DNA of 64,000 nt from assembly GCF_900142935.1 (NCBI RefSeq), contig NZ_FSRS01000001.1, positions 2,304,001 through 2,368,000 of the forward strand, given 5' to 3'. Source of the DNA: Rhodovulum sp. ES.010. GTDB lineage: Bacteria > Pseudomonadota > Alphaproteobacteria > Rhodobacterales > Rhodobacteraceae. Both the position numbers and the translations under genes were made by a program. Below the pieces are notes generated by a model. The model worked only from the letters and a program-made list of their open reading frames with translations. It was not told where the DNA came from and did not search any database. The stretch's first letter is position 1; every line of letters begins with the position of its first letter. This document shows positions 48,701-58,266 of this stretch, piece by piece.

Positions 48701-49553
48701 GCGCGCGCGTCTCTGCCCTGTAGGGGCTCGCGGCGGCGACCCACCACCCCGGCGCGCCGGTCCCGATCAGACGGGCCGCGTCCTCGGCCTGGTCGCGGGT
48801 GTCGTAGAGTCCGAAACAGGTCGCGCCCGAGCCGGACATGCGGGCCAGGTGGCAGCCCTCGGTCGCGGCGATCACGTCCAGAACCTCGCGGATCACGGGG
48901 GCCTGCCGGCGGGCCGGCGGCTCCAGGTCGTTGCGCTGTTCGCGCAACCAGTGCGCCATGACCGCGGCGCTGGACCAGCCGGGCGGGTGCGGCATCGGCG
49001 GGTTGTCCTTGCGCGCCAGGGCCTGGAACACCGCCGGCGTCGAGACCTCGACGCCCGGATTGACCAGCAGGAGGCCCATCCGCTCGGGCAGCTTCGGCCC
49101 CGCGACGATCTCTTCGCCCACGCCGCGCATCCGCACCGGCCGCGGGTCGAGACAGACCGGCACGTCGGCGCCGAGGCCAAGCACCGCGACGTCGGACGGC
49201 AAAGGACGGCCCCAGAGCGCGGCCAGCCCGCGCAATGCCGCCGCCGCGTCGGACGATCCGCCGCCGATGCCGGCCGCGGCGGGCAGGTACTTCTCGAGCG
49301 TGATCGCCGCGCCCTCGCGGCCCCCGAACAGCTCGGCCGCCCGCAGCACGAGGTTGCGCCCGTCGGTGGGCACGCCCTCGGCGCGCGGGCCGGTCACCCG
49401 GAGCGTCAGGGACTCGGCGGGGGCAAAGCGCAGCCGGTCCCCCGCATCGGCGAAGATCACCAGGCTGTCGAGCAGGTGATAGCCGTCGGCCCGCTGCCCG
49501 GTGACATGCAGGGTCAGGTTGATCTTGGCGGGCGCGAAGGCCTCAACCGTCAT
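48693..49553 (-). CDS. ispE: 4-diphosphocytidyl-2-C-methyl-D-erythritol kinase
   Basis: 286 residues, GHMP kinase. [26 protein letters not shown] and phosphate loop [17 protein letters not shown]. It phosphorylates CDP-ME in the non-mevalonate isoprenoid path. The ATG at 49553 overlaps the TPR gene by 11 bases (a GTG at 49562 is possible), so it is translated after it. Its partner across the strand is ispB, the user of the isoprenoid product. Confidence 0.93.
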   Translation of the reverse strand: MTVEAFAPAKINLTLHVTGQRADGYHLLDSLVIFADAGDRLRFAPAESLTLRVTGPRAEGVPTDGRNLVLRAAELFGGREGAAITLEKYLPAAAGIGGGSSDAAAALRGLAALWGRPLPSDVAVLGLGADVPVCLDPRPVRMRGVGEEIVAGPKLPERMGLLLVNPGVEVSTPAVFQALARKDNPPMPHPPGWSSAAVMAHWLREQRNDLEPPARRQAPVIREVLDVIAATEGCHLARMSGSGATCFGLYDTRDQAEDAARLIGTGAPGWWVAAASPYRAETRALS

Positions 49554-51252
49554 TGGCGGCACTGAGGGGCGGCGCCCCCTCTTCTTCCAGGACCCGGTCG
49601 AGGCCGACCTCCAGCTTGCGGCGGATGCGCTCGGCCTCCTCTTCCTCGGGGTCGAAGGACAGCGCCCGGCGCCACTGGAACCGGGCCTCGGTCTTGCGCC
49701 CGACCGCCCAGTAGACGTCGCCGAGATGGTCGTTGACGATGGGGTCGATCGGCATCAGTTCGGCGGCGCGCTCCATGTGCGGCACGGCCTCGCCGTAACG
49801 GCCCAGCCGGTAGAGCACCCAGCCGAGGCTGTCGGTGATGTAGCCGTCGCCGGGGCGCGCCTCTACCGCGCGCTCGATCATCCCGAGCGCCTCGTCGAGA
49901 TTGGTCTGCATCTCGACGAAGGAATAGCCCAGATAGTTCAGCACCTGCGGCTGGTCCGGCTGGAGTTCCAGCGCCTCGCGGAAATCGGCCTCGGCCTCGG
50001 GCCACATGTCGAGCCGTTCATGCGCGATGCCCCGGGCGTAATAGACGATCCACTGGGGCTGGGCGGGGTCCTCGAACAGCGCGATGGCGGCGTCATAGGC
50101 CTCCAGCGCCGCGTCGTAACGTTCCTCGCCGCGCAGCGTGTCGCCCAGGGTGACATGCACGATGGGCACGTCCGGGAAATCCTCGGTCAGGCCGCGCAGC
50201 ACCGAGATCGCCCCCTCGACATCGCCCGCCCGGCGCATCGCCTCGGCACGGCCGAGTTCGGCGGCGTAGAAGGCCGGGTCGTCGGAGGGCACGTGCGCGT
50301 AGGTCTCGATCGCGAGCTCGTAGCGTTCCTGGGCTTCGAGCAGCGTGGCGGCCAGCAGGATCGCGTCGGCATTCGACGGCGCCAGGTATTCGGCCAGCCG
50401 CGCATACATCAGGGTATAGCTGTCGACCGCATCCCCGTTGAGCGCGCCGGCCACAGTGTAGAGCACCTCGGACGCGCCGTCCGTAGCATCCCGGACGATG
50501 TCGAAGGCCAGCGTTTCACCGGCGGCGAGCCGCGCGCGGAGCCCCGCGATGCCGGGGTCGAGTTCGATCCCGAAGGTTGCATCGATCAGCTCGATCGCGG
50601 CCCCGTTGCGCTCGAGTTGGCTGAGCACCTGGGCGTGCGCGATGATGCCCCGGCGGGTGGCCCGCAACGGCCCCTCGGCCTCGCCCGACAGGATCCGGTC
50701 GGCGCCCTCGAAATCGCCGGCCGCGGCCAGCGCAAGCGCCTTGTGATAAAGCCCGAACGCCTTGAGCCCCGTCGTCTCGGCCGCCGCGTCGAACGCCGCG
50801 AGCGCCTCGGACATCTGGCCTTCGCCGAAATGCGCCCACGCCGCCAGCAGGGCATCCACCAGCGGCGCGGTCTTCCGGCCCGCCTCCAGGTCGGCCAGGA
50901 ACTGCGCCCAGTCGCCGCGCCGGGCCTGCTCGACCACGATCACGAGGTTCGCCATCTGGCTGGTATTGGCGCCGGATTCGAGCCGGCGGGCCACCGGCAC
51001 GGCCTTGTCCACCTGGCCGAGGCCGACATAGGCCGTCAGGGCGTTTTCCAGAAGCCGCGGGTTCGACGGGTCGCGCACCAGCGCCTCGCCGTAATACTGC
51101 GCCGCGGCGCGGTAGTCGCCGTACATGCTGGCGTGGCGGGCGGCGAGATAGGCCCCGGAAAGCCCCTGCTGCGCCTTCGCGGGCATCGCCAGCATCAGAA
51201 CGGAAAGCCCCGCAGCGGCGGCGATGGCAAGGCGCGGGCGGTCAGACGTCAA
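49543..51252 (-). CDS. Exported tetratricopeptide repeat protein
   Basis: 569 residues from TTG. Signal peptide ([20 protein letters not shown], cleaved after AKAQ), then about ten TPR units (e.g. [40 protein letters not shown]). It is probably a periplasmic scaffold. The TTG at 51252 follows GGAG at 7 bases; an in-frame ATG at 51315 would add a charged stretch before the signal peptide. It leads into ispE by overlap. Confidence 0.8.
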   Translation of the reverse strand: MTSDRPRLAIAAAAGLSVLMLAMPAKAQQGLSGAYLAARHASMYGDYRAAAQYYGEALVRDPSNPRLLENALTAYVGLGQVDKAVPVARRLESGANTSQMANLVIVVEQARRGDWAQFLADLEAGRKTAPLVDALLAAWAHFGEGQMSEALAAFDAAAETTGLKAFGLYHKALALAAAGDFEGADRILSGEAEGPLRATRRGIIAHAQVLSQLERNGAAIELIDATFGIELDPGIAGLRARLAAGETLAFDIVRDATDGASEVLYTVAGALNGDAVDSYTLMYARLAEYLAPSNADAILLAATLLEAQERYELAIETYAHVPSDDPAFYAAELGRAEAMRRAGDVEGAISVLRGLTEDFPDVPIVHVTLGDTLRGEERYDAALEAYDAAIALFEDPAQPQWIVYYARGIAHERLDMWPEAEADFREALELQPDQPQVLNYLGYSFVEMQTNLDEALGMIERAVEARPGDGYITDSLGWVLYRLGRYGEAVPHMERAAELMPIDPIVNDHLGDVYWAVGRKTEARFQWRRALSFDPEEEEAERIRRKLEVGLDRVLEEEGAPPLSAANDG

Positions 51253-51357
51253 GATGGAACTCCGGTCGGCATGCGCGACAAGGTAGAGCCCGCGGCGCCG
51301 CAAGGCAATGCGCACGCCCCGGCCCCGCGGGGAAAGGGCGTTGCCGTCGCGCGGAAG

Positions 51358-53007
51358 TTACATGTTCGGATAATTCGGCCCGTCGCCGCCCTGCGGCGTC
51401 ACCCAGTTGATGTTCTGGCTGGGATCCTTGATGTCGCAGGTCTTGCAGTGCACGCAGTTCTGGAAGTTGATGACGAATTCCGGCTTGCCGTCCTTCTCGA
51501 CCACCTCGTAGACGCCCGCCGGGCAGTAGCGCGTGGCCGGTTCGGCGTATTCCGGCAGGTTGACGTCGATCGGGATCGACGGGTCCTTGAGCTGCAGGTG
51601 GCAGGGCTGGCTTTCCTCGTGGTTGGTGAACGAGGACGCCACGTTGGTCAGCCGGTCGAAGCTGAGCACCCCGTCGGGCTTGGGATAGTCGATCTTCTCG
51701 AAATCCCCGGCCTTGCCGGTATGGGCCGCGTCGGTCTTCTGGTGGTGGAGCGTGCCCAGCGGGTTCCGGCCGGTGAGGTTGGCCACCCACATGTCGAACC
51801 CGCCCAGCGCGGTGGCCAGGAAGTTGCCGTAATGCGACCAGAGCGGCTTGACGTTCTTCACCCGCTTGAGGTCCTTGGCGATGGGGCCCGCATGCAGCGC
51901 GGTGTCGTAGTCTTCGAGCGTATCGCCCGAGCGGCCCGCCTTGATCGCCGCGACCGCGGCCTTGGCCGCCTCGATCCCCGACATCATCGCGTTGTGGTTG
52001 CCCTTGATCCGGGGCACGTTCACGAGCCCCGCCGAACAGCCCAGCAGCACGCCGCCGGGGAAGGCCGCCTGCGGGATCGACTGGTAGCCGCCCTCGGAAA
52101 TCGCCCGCGCGCCGTAGGCGATGCGCTTGCCGCCCTTCAGAAGGTCCGCGACGATCGGGTGATGCTTGAACCGCTGGAACTCCATGTAGGGGTAGAGATA
52201 CGGGTTCTCGTAGTTCAGGTGCACCACGAAGCCGATGAAGAGCTGGTTGTTCTCGGCGTGGTAGATGAACGAGCCGCCCCCGGCATTGCCGTTGAGCGGC
52301 CAGCCCATGGTATGTGTGACGGTCCCCTCACGGTGCTTGGCAGGGTCGATCTCCCAGACTTCCTTCATGCCGATGCCGAATTTCTGGGGATCGCGCCCCT
52401 CGGAGAGACCGAACTTGCCGATCACCTGCTTCGACAGCGAGCCGCGCACGCCTTCGCCGAGGAAGACGTACTTGCCGTGCAGTTCCATGCCCGGTTCGTA
52501 GTTCGGCCCCGGCGTGCCGTCGGGGTTGCGGCCGAACTCGCCGGCGACCACGCCCTTCACCCGGCCATCGTCACCCCAGACGATTTCCGAGCACGCCATG
52601 CCGGGGAAGATCTCCACCCCCAACGCCTCGGCCTGTTCGGCCAGCCAGCGGCAGACATTGCCCATCGAGACGATGTAGTTGCCGTGGTTGTTCATCAGCG
52701 GCGGCATCAGCCAGTTGGGGAAGCGCATCTTGCCCGCCTCGCCCAGGAAGATGAAATTGTCCTCCTTGACCGGCACGGTCACCGGCGCGCCGCGGTCCTT
52801 CCAGTCGGGGAACAGCGCGTCGAGGCCGACCGGGTCGAGCACCGCGCCCGACAGGATATGCGCCCCCACCTCGGAGCCCTTTTCCAGCACGACGACATCG
52901 AGATCGGCGTCGAGTTCCTTGAGCCGGATCGCGGCCGACAGGCCCGACGGCCCCGCCCCCACGATCACGACGTCGTATTCCATGGATTCCCGTTCGATCT
53001 CGGCCAT
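51358..53007 (-). CDS. Electron transfer flavoprotein-ubiquinone oxidoreductase
   Basis: 549 residues. FAD motif VVIVGAGPSGLSAAI, membrane-associated GNAGGGSFIYHAENN, and the C-terminal 4Fe-4S cluster CPAGVYEV...NCVHCKTCDIKDPSQNINW with ending PNYPNM. It moves electrons from ETF (fatty acid and amino acid oxidation) to ubiquinone. The ATG at 53007 precedes the FAD site; an open frame extends to 53091 without family sequence. Confidence 0.94.
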   Translation of the reverse strand: MAEIERESMEYDVVIVGAGPSGLSAAIRLKELDADLDVVVLEKGSEVGAHILSGAVLDPVGLDALFPDWKDRGAPVTVPVKEDNFIFLGEAGKMRFPNWLMPPLMNNHGNYIVSMGNVCRWLAEQAEALGVEIFPGMACSEIVWGDDGRVKGVVAGEFGRNPDGTPGPNYEPGMELHGKYVFLGEGVRGSLSKQVIGKFGLSEGRDPQKFGIGMKEVWEIDPAKHREGTVTHTMGWPLNGNAGGGSFIYHAENNQLFIGFVVHLNYENPYLYPYMEFQRFKHHPIVADLLKGGKRIAYGARAISEGGYQSIPQAAFPGGVLLGCSAGLVNVPRIKGNHNAMMSGIEAAKAAVAAIKAGRSGDTLEDYDTALHAGPIAKDLKRVKNVKPLWSHYGNFLATALGGFDMWVANLTGRNPLGTLHHQKTDAAHTGKAGDFEKIDYPKPDGVLSFDRLTNVASSFTNHEESQPCHLQLKDPSIPIDVNLPEYAEPATRYCPAGVYEVVEKDGKPEFVINFQNCVHCKTCDIKDPSQNINWVTPQGGDGPNYPNM

Positions 53008-53286
53008 CAGACTTCCCCTCTCGACGGGCATCCGCGCCGCCGCGGTTAATACATCCCGCAAACCGTTAGCGCAGCGCGCCGTCCAATTCAATTGCGACGC
53101 AACATCATCTCGCTGCTACGCGGCATGGCGCGGTCCGGCGTCTTCCTGGGGGCGGCGGAAGCACGCCCGGCGCCCGACCTGACCCCTTGCAATCCGCCGC
53201 AAGCTCGGTTCAGGTGTGGGGCGAAGCCGAGCGGAGGCGGGCCGGATCGAAGCCCGCCCCCGGAACAAATCGTCCTGAAGAGTGCT

Positions 53287-53757
53287 ATGGAAAAGATACC
53301 GATGACCCGCGCGGGCCATGCCGCGCTCGATGAAGAACTGAAAGCGCTCAAGAGCGTCGAGCGGCCGGCGGTCATCCGGGCGATCGCCGAGGCCCGCGAG
53401 CATGGCGACCTGTCGGAGAACGCCGAATACCATGCCGCGCGCGAGAAGCAGAGCTTCATCGAGGGACGGATCAAGGAACTCGAGGGACTGCTGTCGCGGG
53501 CCGACGTGATCGACCCGGCCAGGCTGTCGGGGCCGATCAAGTTCGGCGCCACGGTCACGCTGGTGGACGAGGACACCGACGAGGAGCGGACCTACCAGAT
53601 CGTCGGCGAGGCCGAGGCCGATATCGAGAACGGGCTGCTGAACATCAAGTCGCCGCTGGCGCGCGCGCTGATCGGCAAGGAGGAGGGCGACAGCGTCGAG
53701 GTGCGCACGCCCGGCGGCGAACGCAGCTACGAGGTGCTGCAGATCCGCTACGTCTGA
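53287..53757 (+). CDS. greA: Transcription elongation factor GreA
   Basis: 156 residues. [20 protein letters not shown], the coiled-coil tip [21 protein letters not shown] with the acidic D-x-x-E that restarts stalled RNA polymerase, and C-terminal FKBP-like domain. Typical length. It leaves a 279-base gap upstream (53008-53286) shared with the ETF-QO promoter, in which I see no gene. Confidence 0.95.
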   Translation: MEKIPMTRAGHAALDEELKALKSVERPAVIRAIAEAREHGDLSENAEYHAAREKQSFIEGRIKELEGLLSRADVIDPARLSGPIKFGATVTLVDEDTDEERTYQIVGEAEADIENGLLNIKSPLARALIGKEEGDSVEVRTPGGERSYEVLQIRYV

Positions 53758-53775
53758 CGCCGGGAGCGGGGAAAC

Positions 53776-54801
53776 ATGTCCGGGGAGCGCAAGGACAAGC
53801 CGTTCGATCTGGGCTTCTTCGTGCCGCTCGGCCGCGAAGGCGGGGTCACGGCCTCGGACATCGTCGCGCTGGCGCTGAGCGTCGCGTGGCTTTGCATCGC
53901 CGGCGCGGTCTTCGCCTTCGTGGGGCGCGACGCGGGCGCGCCGGGCGCCGCCCCGCTCGGTCACATCCTGGTGCTGCTGGCGGTCGTCACGCCGGTCGCG
54001 CTGATCTGGGTGGGCGCGGCGGCGACAAAGAGCGCCCGCATCATGCGCCAGGAGGCCGCCCGGCTGGAAGCCGCCATCGACGCGTTGCGGCAGAGCCACA
54101 TCCAGCAACAGCAGAACGCGGGCGTCGACGTCCGCCCGGCGCTCGAGAAAAAGCTGGAAGAACTCGCCCGCGCCCAGCGCCAGACCGAGAGCGCGCTGGC
54201 CACCTTCGCCTCGACCCGCGCCAGAGAGCCCGAGCCGGCCGCGCCGCCCCCCGCCGCCCCCCGCGCGGGCGCAGAGCCGGAGGCGCAGGCCTCGCTCGCG
54301 CTCGGGGCCCCGGCCGAGGCGTTGCGGCCGCCGCTGGAGACCCACGAGCTGCTGCGCGCGCTCAATTTTCCCGAGACGACCGGCGACCGCGAAGGGTTCC
54401 GGGCGCTGCGCCGGGCGCTGGAGGACCGGATGGCCGCCAAGCTGGTGCGCTCGGCCCAGGACGTGCTGACCCTGCTGAGCCAAGACGGCATCTACATGGA
54501 CGACCTCAAGCCCGACCGGGCCCGCCCCGAGCTTTGGCGCCGTTTCGCGCAGGGCGAACGGGGCCCCGCGGTGGCGGCGCTGGGCGGCGTGCGCGACCGA
54601 TCCTGCCTTGCGCTGACGGCGGCGCGCATGAAGCAGGACCCGATCTTCCGCGATGTCGCCCACCATTTCCTGCGCCAGTTCGACCGCCTGATGGTCGAGT
54701 TCGAACAGACCGCCAGCGACCAGGAGATCAGCGATCTCGCCGAGACCCGCACCTCCCGCGCGTTCATGCTCCTGGGGCGGGTGACGGGGATGTTCGGCTA
54801 G
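53776..54801 (+). CDS. Membrane protein of unknown function with a coiled-coil domain
   Basis: 341 residues. Two N-terminal helices (about 27-50 LALSVAWLCIAGAVFAFVG, 62-85 HILVLLAVVTPVALIWVGA), then a coiled coil (about 92-135), a Pro/Ala-rich linker (150-180), and a C-terminal helical domain (185-341: EDRMAAKLVRSAQDVLTLLSQDG, QEISDLAETRTSRAFMLLGRV). No family recognised. It starts 18 bases after greA, so co-transcribed. Confidence 0.7.
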   Translation: MSGERKDKPFDLGFFVPLGREGGVTASDIVALALSVAWLCIAGAVFAFVGRDAGAPGAAPLGHILVLLAVVTPVALIWVGAAATKSARIMRQEAARLEAAIDALRQSHIQQQQNAGVDVRPALEKKLEELARAQRQTESALATFASTRAREPEPAAPPPAAPRAGAEPEAQASLALGAPAEALRPPLETHELLRALNFPETTGDREGFRALRRALEDRMAAKLVRSAQDVLTLLSQDGIYMDDLKPDRARPELWRRFAQGERGPAVAALGGVRDRSCLALTAARMKQDPIFRDVAHHFLRQFDRLMVEFEQTASDQEISDLAETRTSRAFMLLGRVTGMFG

Positions 54802-54922
54802 GCCCGCCGCGGCCGCGCGGGGCGCGGGACGCTCCGCCTCATTGCGGATCGGTGGCGCACGGGGTAAGGACATCTCCGGTCGGCGGCCCGTATCGCCGAC
54901 GCAATCGCGAAGGAGGCAAGAG

Positions 54923-55228
54923 TTGTTCCAGGTCCTTGCGCTATACCTCGTCCTGTCGCTCATGCTGCTGCTCGGCGCCGCCGCGATGGAGCGCAGCGCG
55001 ATCCTTGCCAAGCGGATGGGGCCGAACGGCCGCGCGCTTTTGCTGGCGCTGGCGATCTCGGCGGCCGGTGCGCTGCTCGTCACCGCGGCGGCGGCCTTCG
55101 CCTGGGGATGGATCAACATGCTCCACGTTCTGGGCGGCCTGATCCTCTATCACGGGATCATGGGCGTGTTCCTGGTGCACGGTCTGCAGGAAGTCTCCGC
55201 CCGCGCGTTCGGGCACGAGCCGTCCTGA
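54923..55228 (+). CDS. Small membrane protein of unknown function
   Basis: 101 residues from TTG, three helices (FQVLALYLVLSLMLLLGAAA, ALLLALAISAAGALLVTAAAAFAW, INMLHVLGGLILYHGIMGVFLV). AAGGAGG precedes the TTG at 54923; the ATG at 54842 would add a basic leader with no family look. Function unknown. Confidence 0.65.
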   Translation: MFQVLALYLVLSLMLLLGAAAMERSAILAKRMGPNGRALLLALAISAAGALLVTAAAAFAWGWINMLHVLGGLILYHGIMGVFLVHGLQEVSARAFGHEPS

Positions 55229-55272
55229 CGCCGCCGCGCCACTGAGCGCGGGCCGGCACCGGGCCAGGGGCC

Positions 55273-55878
55273 TCACCGCGCATTTTCGGCCAGATACCGT
55301 TCGGCGCTTGCCAGGTCGTCGGGAGTGTTCACGTTGAAGAACGGGTCCACCGCGCCGATGGCAAACGTCACCGGCACCGCCCCCCGCGCCCCGACGAAAG
55401 CCTCCATCCTGCGCGTGCCGGCGGCCAGCGCCGTGCGGAGCGGGCTGCGCAGGTCCACCCGCCAGAGCGCCGCCGTGGGATGGCGCCGCCCGCCGGATTC
55501 CGCGAACGCCACCGCGGCGTCGGCCCGCGCGCGCGCCTCGGCCAGCCGCGCCACCAGATCTTGCGGCAGAAACGGCGTGTCGACCGCCACCGTGGCAAGC
55601 AGATCGGCCCCCGCGTCCGCCGCCCAGTCGAGCCCGGCGAGAACGCCCGCAAGCGGCCCCTGCCCGCCGGGGCGCGTATCGGCAAGCACCGGCATCCCCG
55701 CCGCCGCATAGGCCCGGGGCGGCCCGTTTGCACTGAGGGCGAGCGCGTCCACCTGCGGGCCGAACCGCGCCGCCACACGGGCGAGCAGGGGGGCGCCGCC
55801 AAGCCGGATCAGCGCCTTGTCCGCGCCGCCCATCCGCCGCCCCTCTCCACCGGCCAGGATCACCCCGGCGATCCGCAT
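55273..55878 (-). CDS. mobA: Molybdenum cofactor guanylyltransferase
   Basis: 201 residues. GTP-binding ILAGGEGRRMGGADKALIRLGG, DTRPGGQGPLAGVLAGL and metal site AVDTPFLP. It adds GMP to molybdopterin to make the MGD cofactor. ATG 55878 was chosen as the family start; the frame runs open to 56211 inside azlC's complement. Divergent from azlC. Confidence 0.92.
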   Translation of the reverse strand: MRIAGVILAGGEGRRMGGADKALIRLGGAPLLARVAARFGPQVDALALSANGPPRAYAAAGMPVLADTRPGGQGPLAGVLAGLDWAADAGADLLATVAVDTPFLPQDLVARLAEARARADAAVAFAESGGRRHPTAALWRVDLRSPLRTALAAGTRRMEAFVGARGAVPVTFAIGAVDPFFNVNTPDDLASAERYLAENAR

Positions 55879-55957
55879 GGCGCCTCCGACCTTACCCGTT
55901 GCATCGTGCGTCCCGACGGCGTACCCCCGCCGGGCACCCCCAAGGTAGAGCCCGCGC

Positions 55958-56665
55958 ATGTCCGCCTCCACCGCCAAATCGCAGTATTGGACCGGCGTGC
56001 GCCACGGCGCGCCGTTCATGGTGGTCGTGGGGCCCTTCGCCCTGCTGTTCGGCGTGGTGGGCACCGAGGCCGGCCTGAACCTGGCCGAGGTGATGGGCTT
56101 TTCGGTCGTCGTGATCGCCGGCGCCTCGCAGTTCACCGCGGTGCAACTGATGGCGGACGAGGCGCCGACGCTCCTGGTGATCGTCACGGCACTGGCGGTG
56201 AACCTGCGCATGGCGATGTATTCCGCCGCGCTGACGCCGCATCTGGGCGCCGCGCCGCTCTGGATACGCGCGCTCGCCGCCTATTTCCTGGTCGATCAGA
56301 CCTACGCGCTCGGCCAGGCGCGGTTCGAGGCGCGCCCCGAGATGACCCTGTCCGACCGGGTCGCCTACTATTTCGGCGCGGTCACGCCGATCTGCCCGCT
56401 GTGGTATGCCGCGACCCTGGCCGGCGCGCTGATCGGCGAGGCGATCCCGCCGGGCTACGCGCTCGACTTCGCGGTGCCGATCACCTTCCTCGCGATGGTC
56501 GCCCCCGCGCTCCGCACGCTCGCCCATGTGGCCGCGGCGGTCGTCTCGGTGCTGGTGGCGCTGCTGCTGGCCGGGCTGCCCTACAGCCTGGGCGTGCTGG
56601 TCGCCGGGGTCGCGGCGATGGCGGCCGGCGCGCAGGTCGAACTGTGGCTGGGGCGGCGCGCATGA
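55958..56665 (+). CDS. azlC: AzlC-family branched-chain amino acid exporter subunit
   Basis: 235 residues, about seven helices: GVRHGAPFMVVVGPFALLFGV, MGFSVVVIAGASQFTAVQLM (conserved GxSQF), MAMYSAALTPHLG and FLVDQTYALG. AzlC and AzlD together export branched-chain amino acids or analogues. The stop overlaps the azlD start (ATGA). Confidence 0.9.
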   Translation: MSASTAKSQYWTGVRHGAPFMVVVGPFALLFGVVGTEAGLNLAEVMGFSVVVIAGASQFTAVQLMADEAPTLLVIVTALAVNLRMAMYSAALTPHLGAAPLWIRALAAYFLVDQTYALGQARFEARPEMTLSDRVAYYFGAVTPICPLWYAATLAGALIGEAIPPGYALDFAVPITFLAMVAPALRTLAHVAAAVVSVLVALLLAGLPYSLGVLVAGVAAMAAGAQVELWLGRRA

Positions 56666-56991
56666 CCCAGTCGCCGCTGGTGATATGGCTGGTCATCCTC
56701 CTGCTCGGGATCGGGACCTTCCTGATCCGGTTCTCGTTCATAGGGCTGATCGGCGACCGCCGCCTGCCCGCCTGGCTGCTGCGCCACCTGCGCTACACGC
56801 CCGTCGCAGTGCTCCCCGCCCTGGTGACGCCGCTTGTCGTCTGGCCCGAGGCGACCGGCGGCGAGCCCGACCCCGCGCGCATGCTGGCGGCGCTGGCCAC
56901 GCTGGGCGTGGGCTACGCCACCAAGAACGTGCTGGCCGCGATCGGGGCGGGCGGGGTGACGCTTTACGGCATGCTGTTCCTGCTGGGCTGA
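56662..56991 (+). CDS. azlD: AzlD-family membrane protein
   Basis: 109 residues, four helices: LVIWLVILLLGIGTFLIRFSF, LLRHLRYTPVAVLPALVTPLV (the family RYTPxAVLPAL), LATLGVGYATKNVLAAIGAG. The second half of the AzlCD exporter. Its ATG overlaps the azlC TGA by 4 bases, coupling the two. Confidence 0.9.
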   Translation: MTQSPLVIWLVILLLGIGTFLIRFSFIGLIGDRRLPAWLLRHLRYTPVAVLPALVTPLVVWPEATGGEPDPARMLAALATLGVGYATKNVLAAIGAGGVTLYGMLFLLG

Positions 56992-57002
56992 CGCCCGCGG
57001 CG

Positions 57003-57620
57003 TCAGCCGTTCGCGCCGGCGGTCTGCTGGGCGCGCAGGAGGTCGCGATTCTCGTCTGCGTCGTCGTCGCGCACCGTCTCGGTCCGAACGCCGGGCAAGG
57101 CGCCGAAGGCCGCCATGATCGGCCTCGGCCGCACGGTGCGCGGGATCGTCTCGAAGCCCGGAAGGCGGTTGAGGATATCGCTGGTCGAGCGGCCGCAAAG
57201 CGCCTTGGACACGGCGCCGTACTCCCGGGCGATGCGCAGGGCCTGCTCGGCCACGCCGGGGCTGACCTCCACCGTCTGCAGGACCACGCGGTAGGTTTCG
57301 CGCGCGTGGTAGTCGAGGTAGAGGTCGAGGATCTGGGGCGTGATGCCGTGATGCAGGTCGTTGCGTTCCGGCGCGGCGCGGTGCCACCAGCTGCCCGCCG
57401 GGTCGAACAGCACGCGCTCGCTGGCGTTGATCATCAGCGCGGAATGCGCCCCCGAGTTGGACCGGTTCGAGACGACCGTGATCAGCGTGACGCTGGGCGG
57501 CCCCGGATGGCGATAGGCGGCGCGCGCGACGGCCTCGTCGGGCGCCCAGACGGGCTGGGCGCAGCCGGCCAGGAGCGCGGGCAGCAGGAGGCCGAGCAGC
57601 AAACGGCGGATGGCGGTCAC
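57003..57620 (-). CDS. Lipoprotein, possible permuted papain/NlpC-P60-like fold
   Basis: 205 residues from GTG, with lipobox LLAGC at 17-20. The mature part has SGAHSALMIN and later SKALCGRSTSDIL, a His followed by a Cys in the order seen in permuted papain-like (YaeF/YiiX) proteins, so it might be an amidase; this is a guess by eye. FDPAGSWWHRA adds conserved aromatic residues. The start is uncertain: an ATG at 57656 is in frame. No good ribosome site for either. Confidence 0.55.
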   Translation of the reverse strand: MTAIRRLLLGLLLPALLAGCAQPVWAPDEAVARAAYRHPGPPSVTLITVVSNRSNSGAHSALMINASERVLFDPAGSWWHRAAPERNDLHHGITPQILDLYLDYHARETYRVVLQTVEVSPGVAEQALRIAREYGAVSKALCGRSTSDILNRLPGFETIPRTVRPRPIMAAFGALPGVRTETVRDDDADENRDLLRAQQTAGANG

Positions 57621-57816
57621 GCGATCCGTCGGGGCGCCGGAGGGTTGCGCGCGCATCTGCCTGAACGCGCGGGCCCGACGGCGAAAAAGAGCGCCGCCGG
57701 CGCAAGCGAAAGCGTCGGTCAGGACCCCGCTGCCGGCGCGGCAGTGGCTTGTCATGGGGCGATTTTCCCGTGTCGGACCCGTTGGGCGTGCACGCTAGTC
57801 GATCCGCGCGGGGCTG

Positions 57817-58266
57817 TCACGCCCCGTCCGGCCCTGCGTCCTCGTCCTCAAGCTCGCGGGCCAGGCGGAAGCCGATGCGGCGGGGCGCCGCCTCGGCCGT
57901 GCTGCGCGGCATCGCCCGCAACATGACGTTGAGTTGGCTGACATGCTGGACGAGCTGGGTGCGCGCGCCGGTCCCGTCCGTGCCGTAGAAGGTGATGATA
58001 TCGGGGTCGAAATAGCCGATCCCCTCGATCCGGATCACCCCGGGCTCGCCCCCGGTCAGCCCGATCGCCACCTCGTGCTCGTTGTCGAGCTGCTCCTCGA
58101 AGTTCTGCAGGTAGAGGATCAGCCGCTGATAGGCCCATTCGGCCGGGCTCTTCCGCTTGACCGGCTTGCGCGCCACGGTCTCCGGCAGGGGCCGCTGTTC
58201 GGCCGTCTCGGGCGCATCGGGGTCGGCATGGACCGCGCGGGCCTTCGGCGTGTCGTCATCCGGCAT
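57817..58266 (-). CDS. DUF6173 family protein
   Basis: 149 residues. A polar N-terminus then SPAEWAYQRLILYLQNFEEQLDNEHEVAIGLTGG, IRIEGIGYFDPDIITFYGTD and LVQHVSQLNVMLRAMP, the family pattern in Rhodobacteraceae. Function unknown. It overlaps the MBL-hydrolase gene by 11 bases, so it is translated after it; a link to acyl-CoA metabolism or to the hydrolase is only positional. Confidence 0.75.
   Translation of the reverse strand: MPDDDTPKARAVHADPDAPETAEQRPLPETVARKPVKRKSPAEWAYQRLILYLQNFEEQLDNEHEVAIGLTGGEPGVIRIEGIGYFDPDIITFYGTDGTGARTQLVQHVSQLNVMLRAMPRSTAEAAPRRIGFRLARELEDEDAGPDGA

Noticed and set aside
49501..53049. A plus-strand open frame of about 1180 codons across the TPR and ETF-QO genes
   Set aside because: It is antisense to two genes with clear families; its translation is Arg/His/Gly/Val-rich without domains, as usual for the complement of GC-rich codons.
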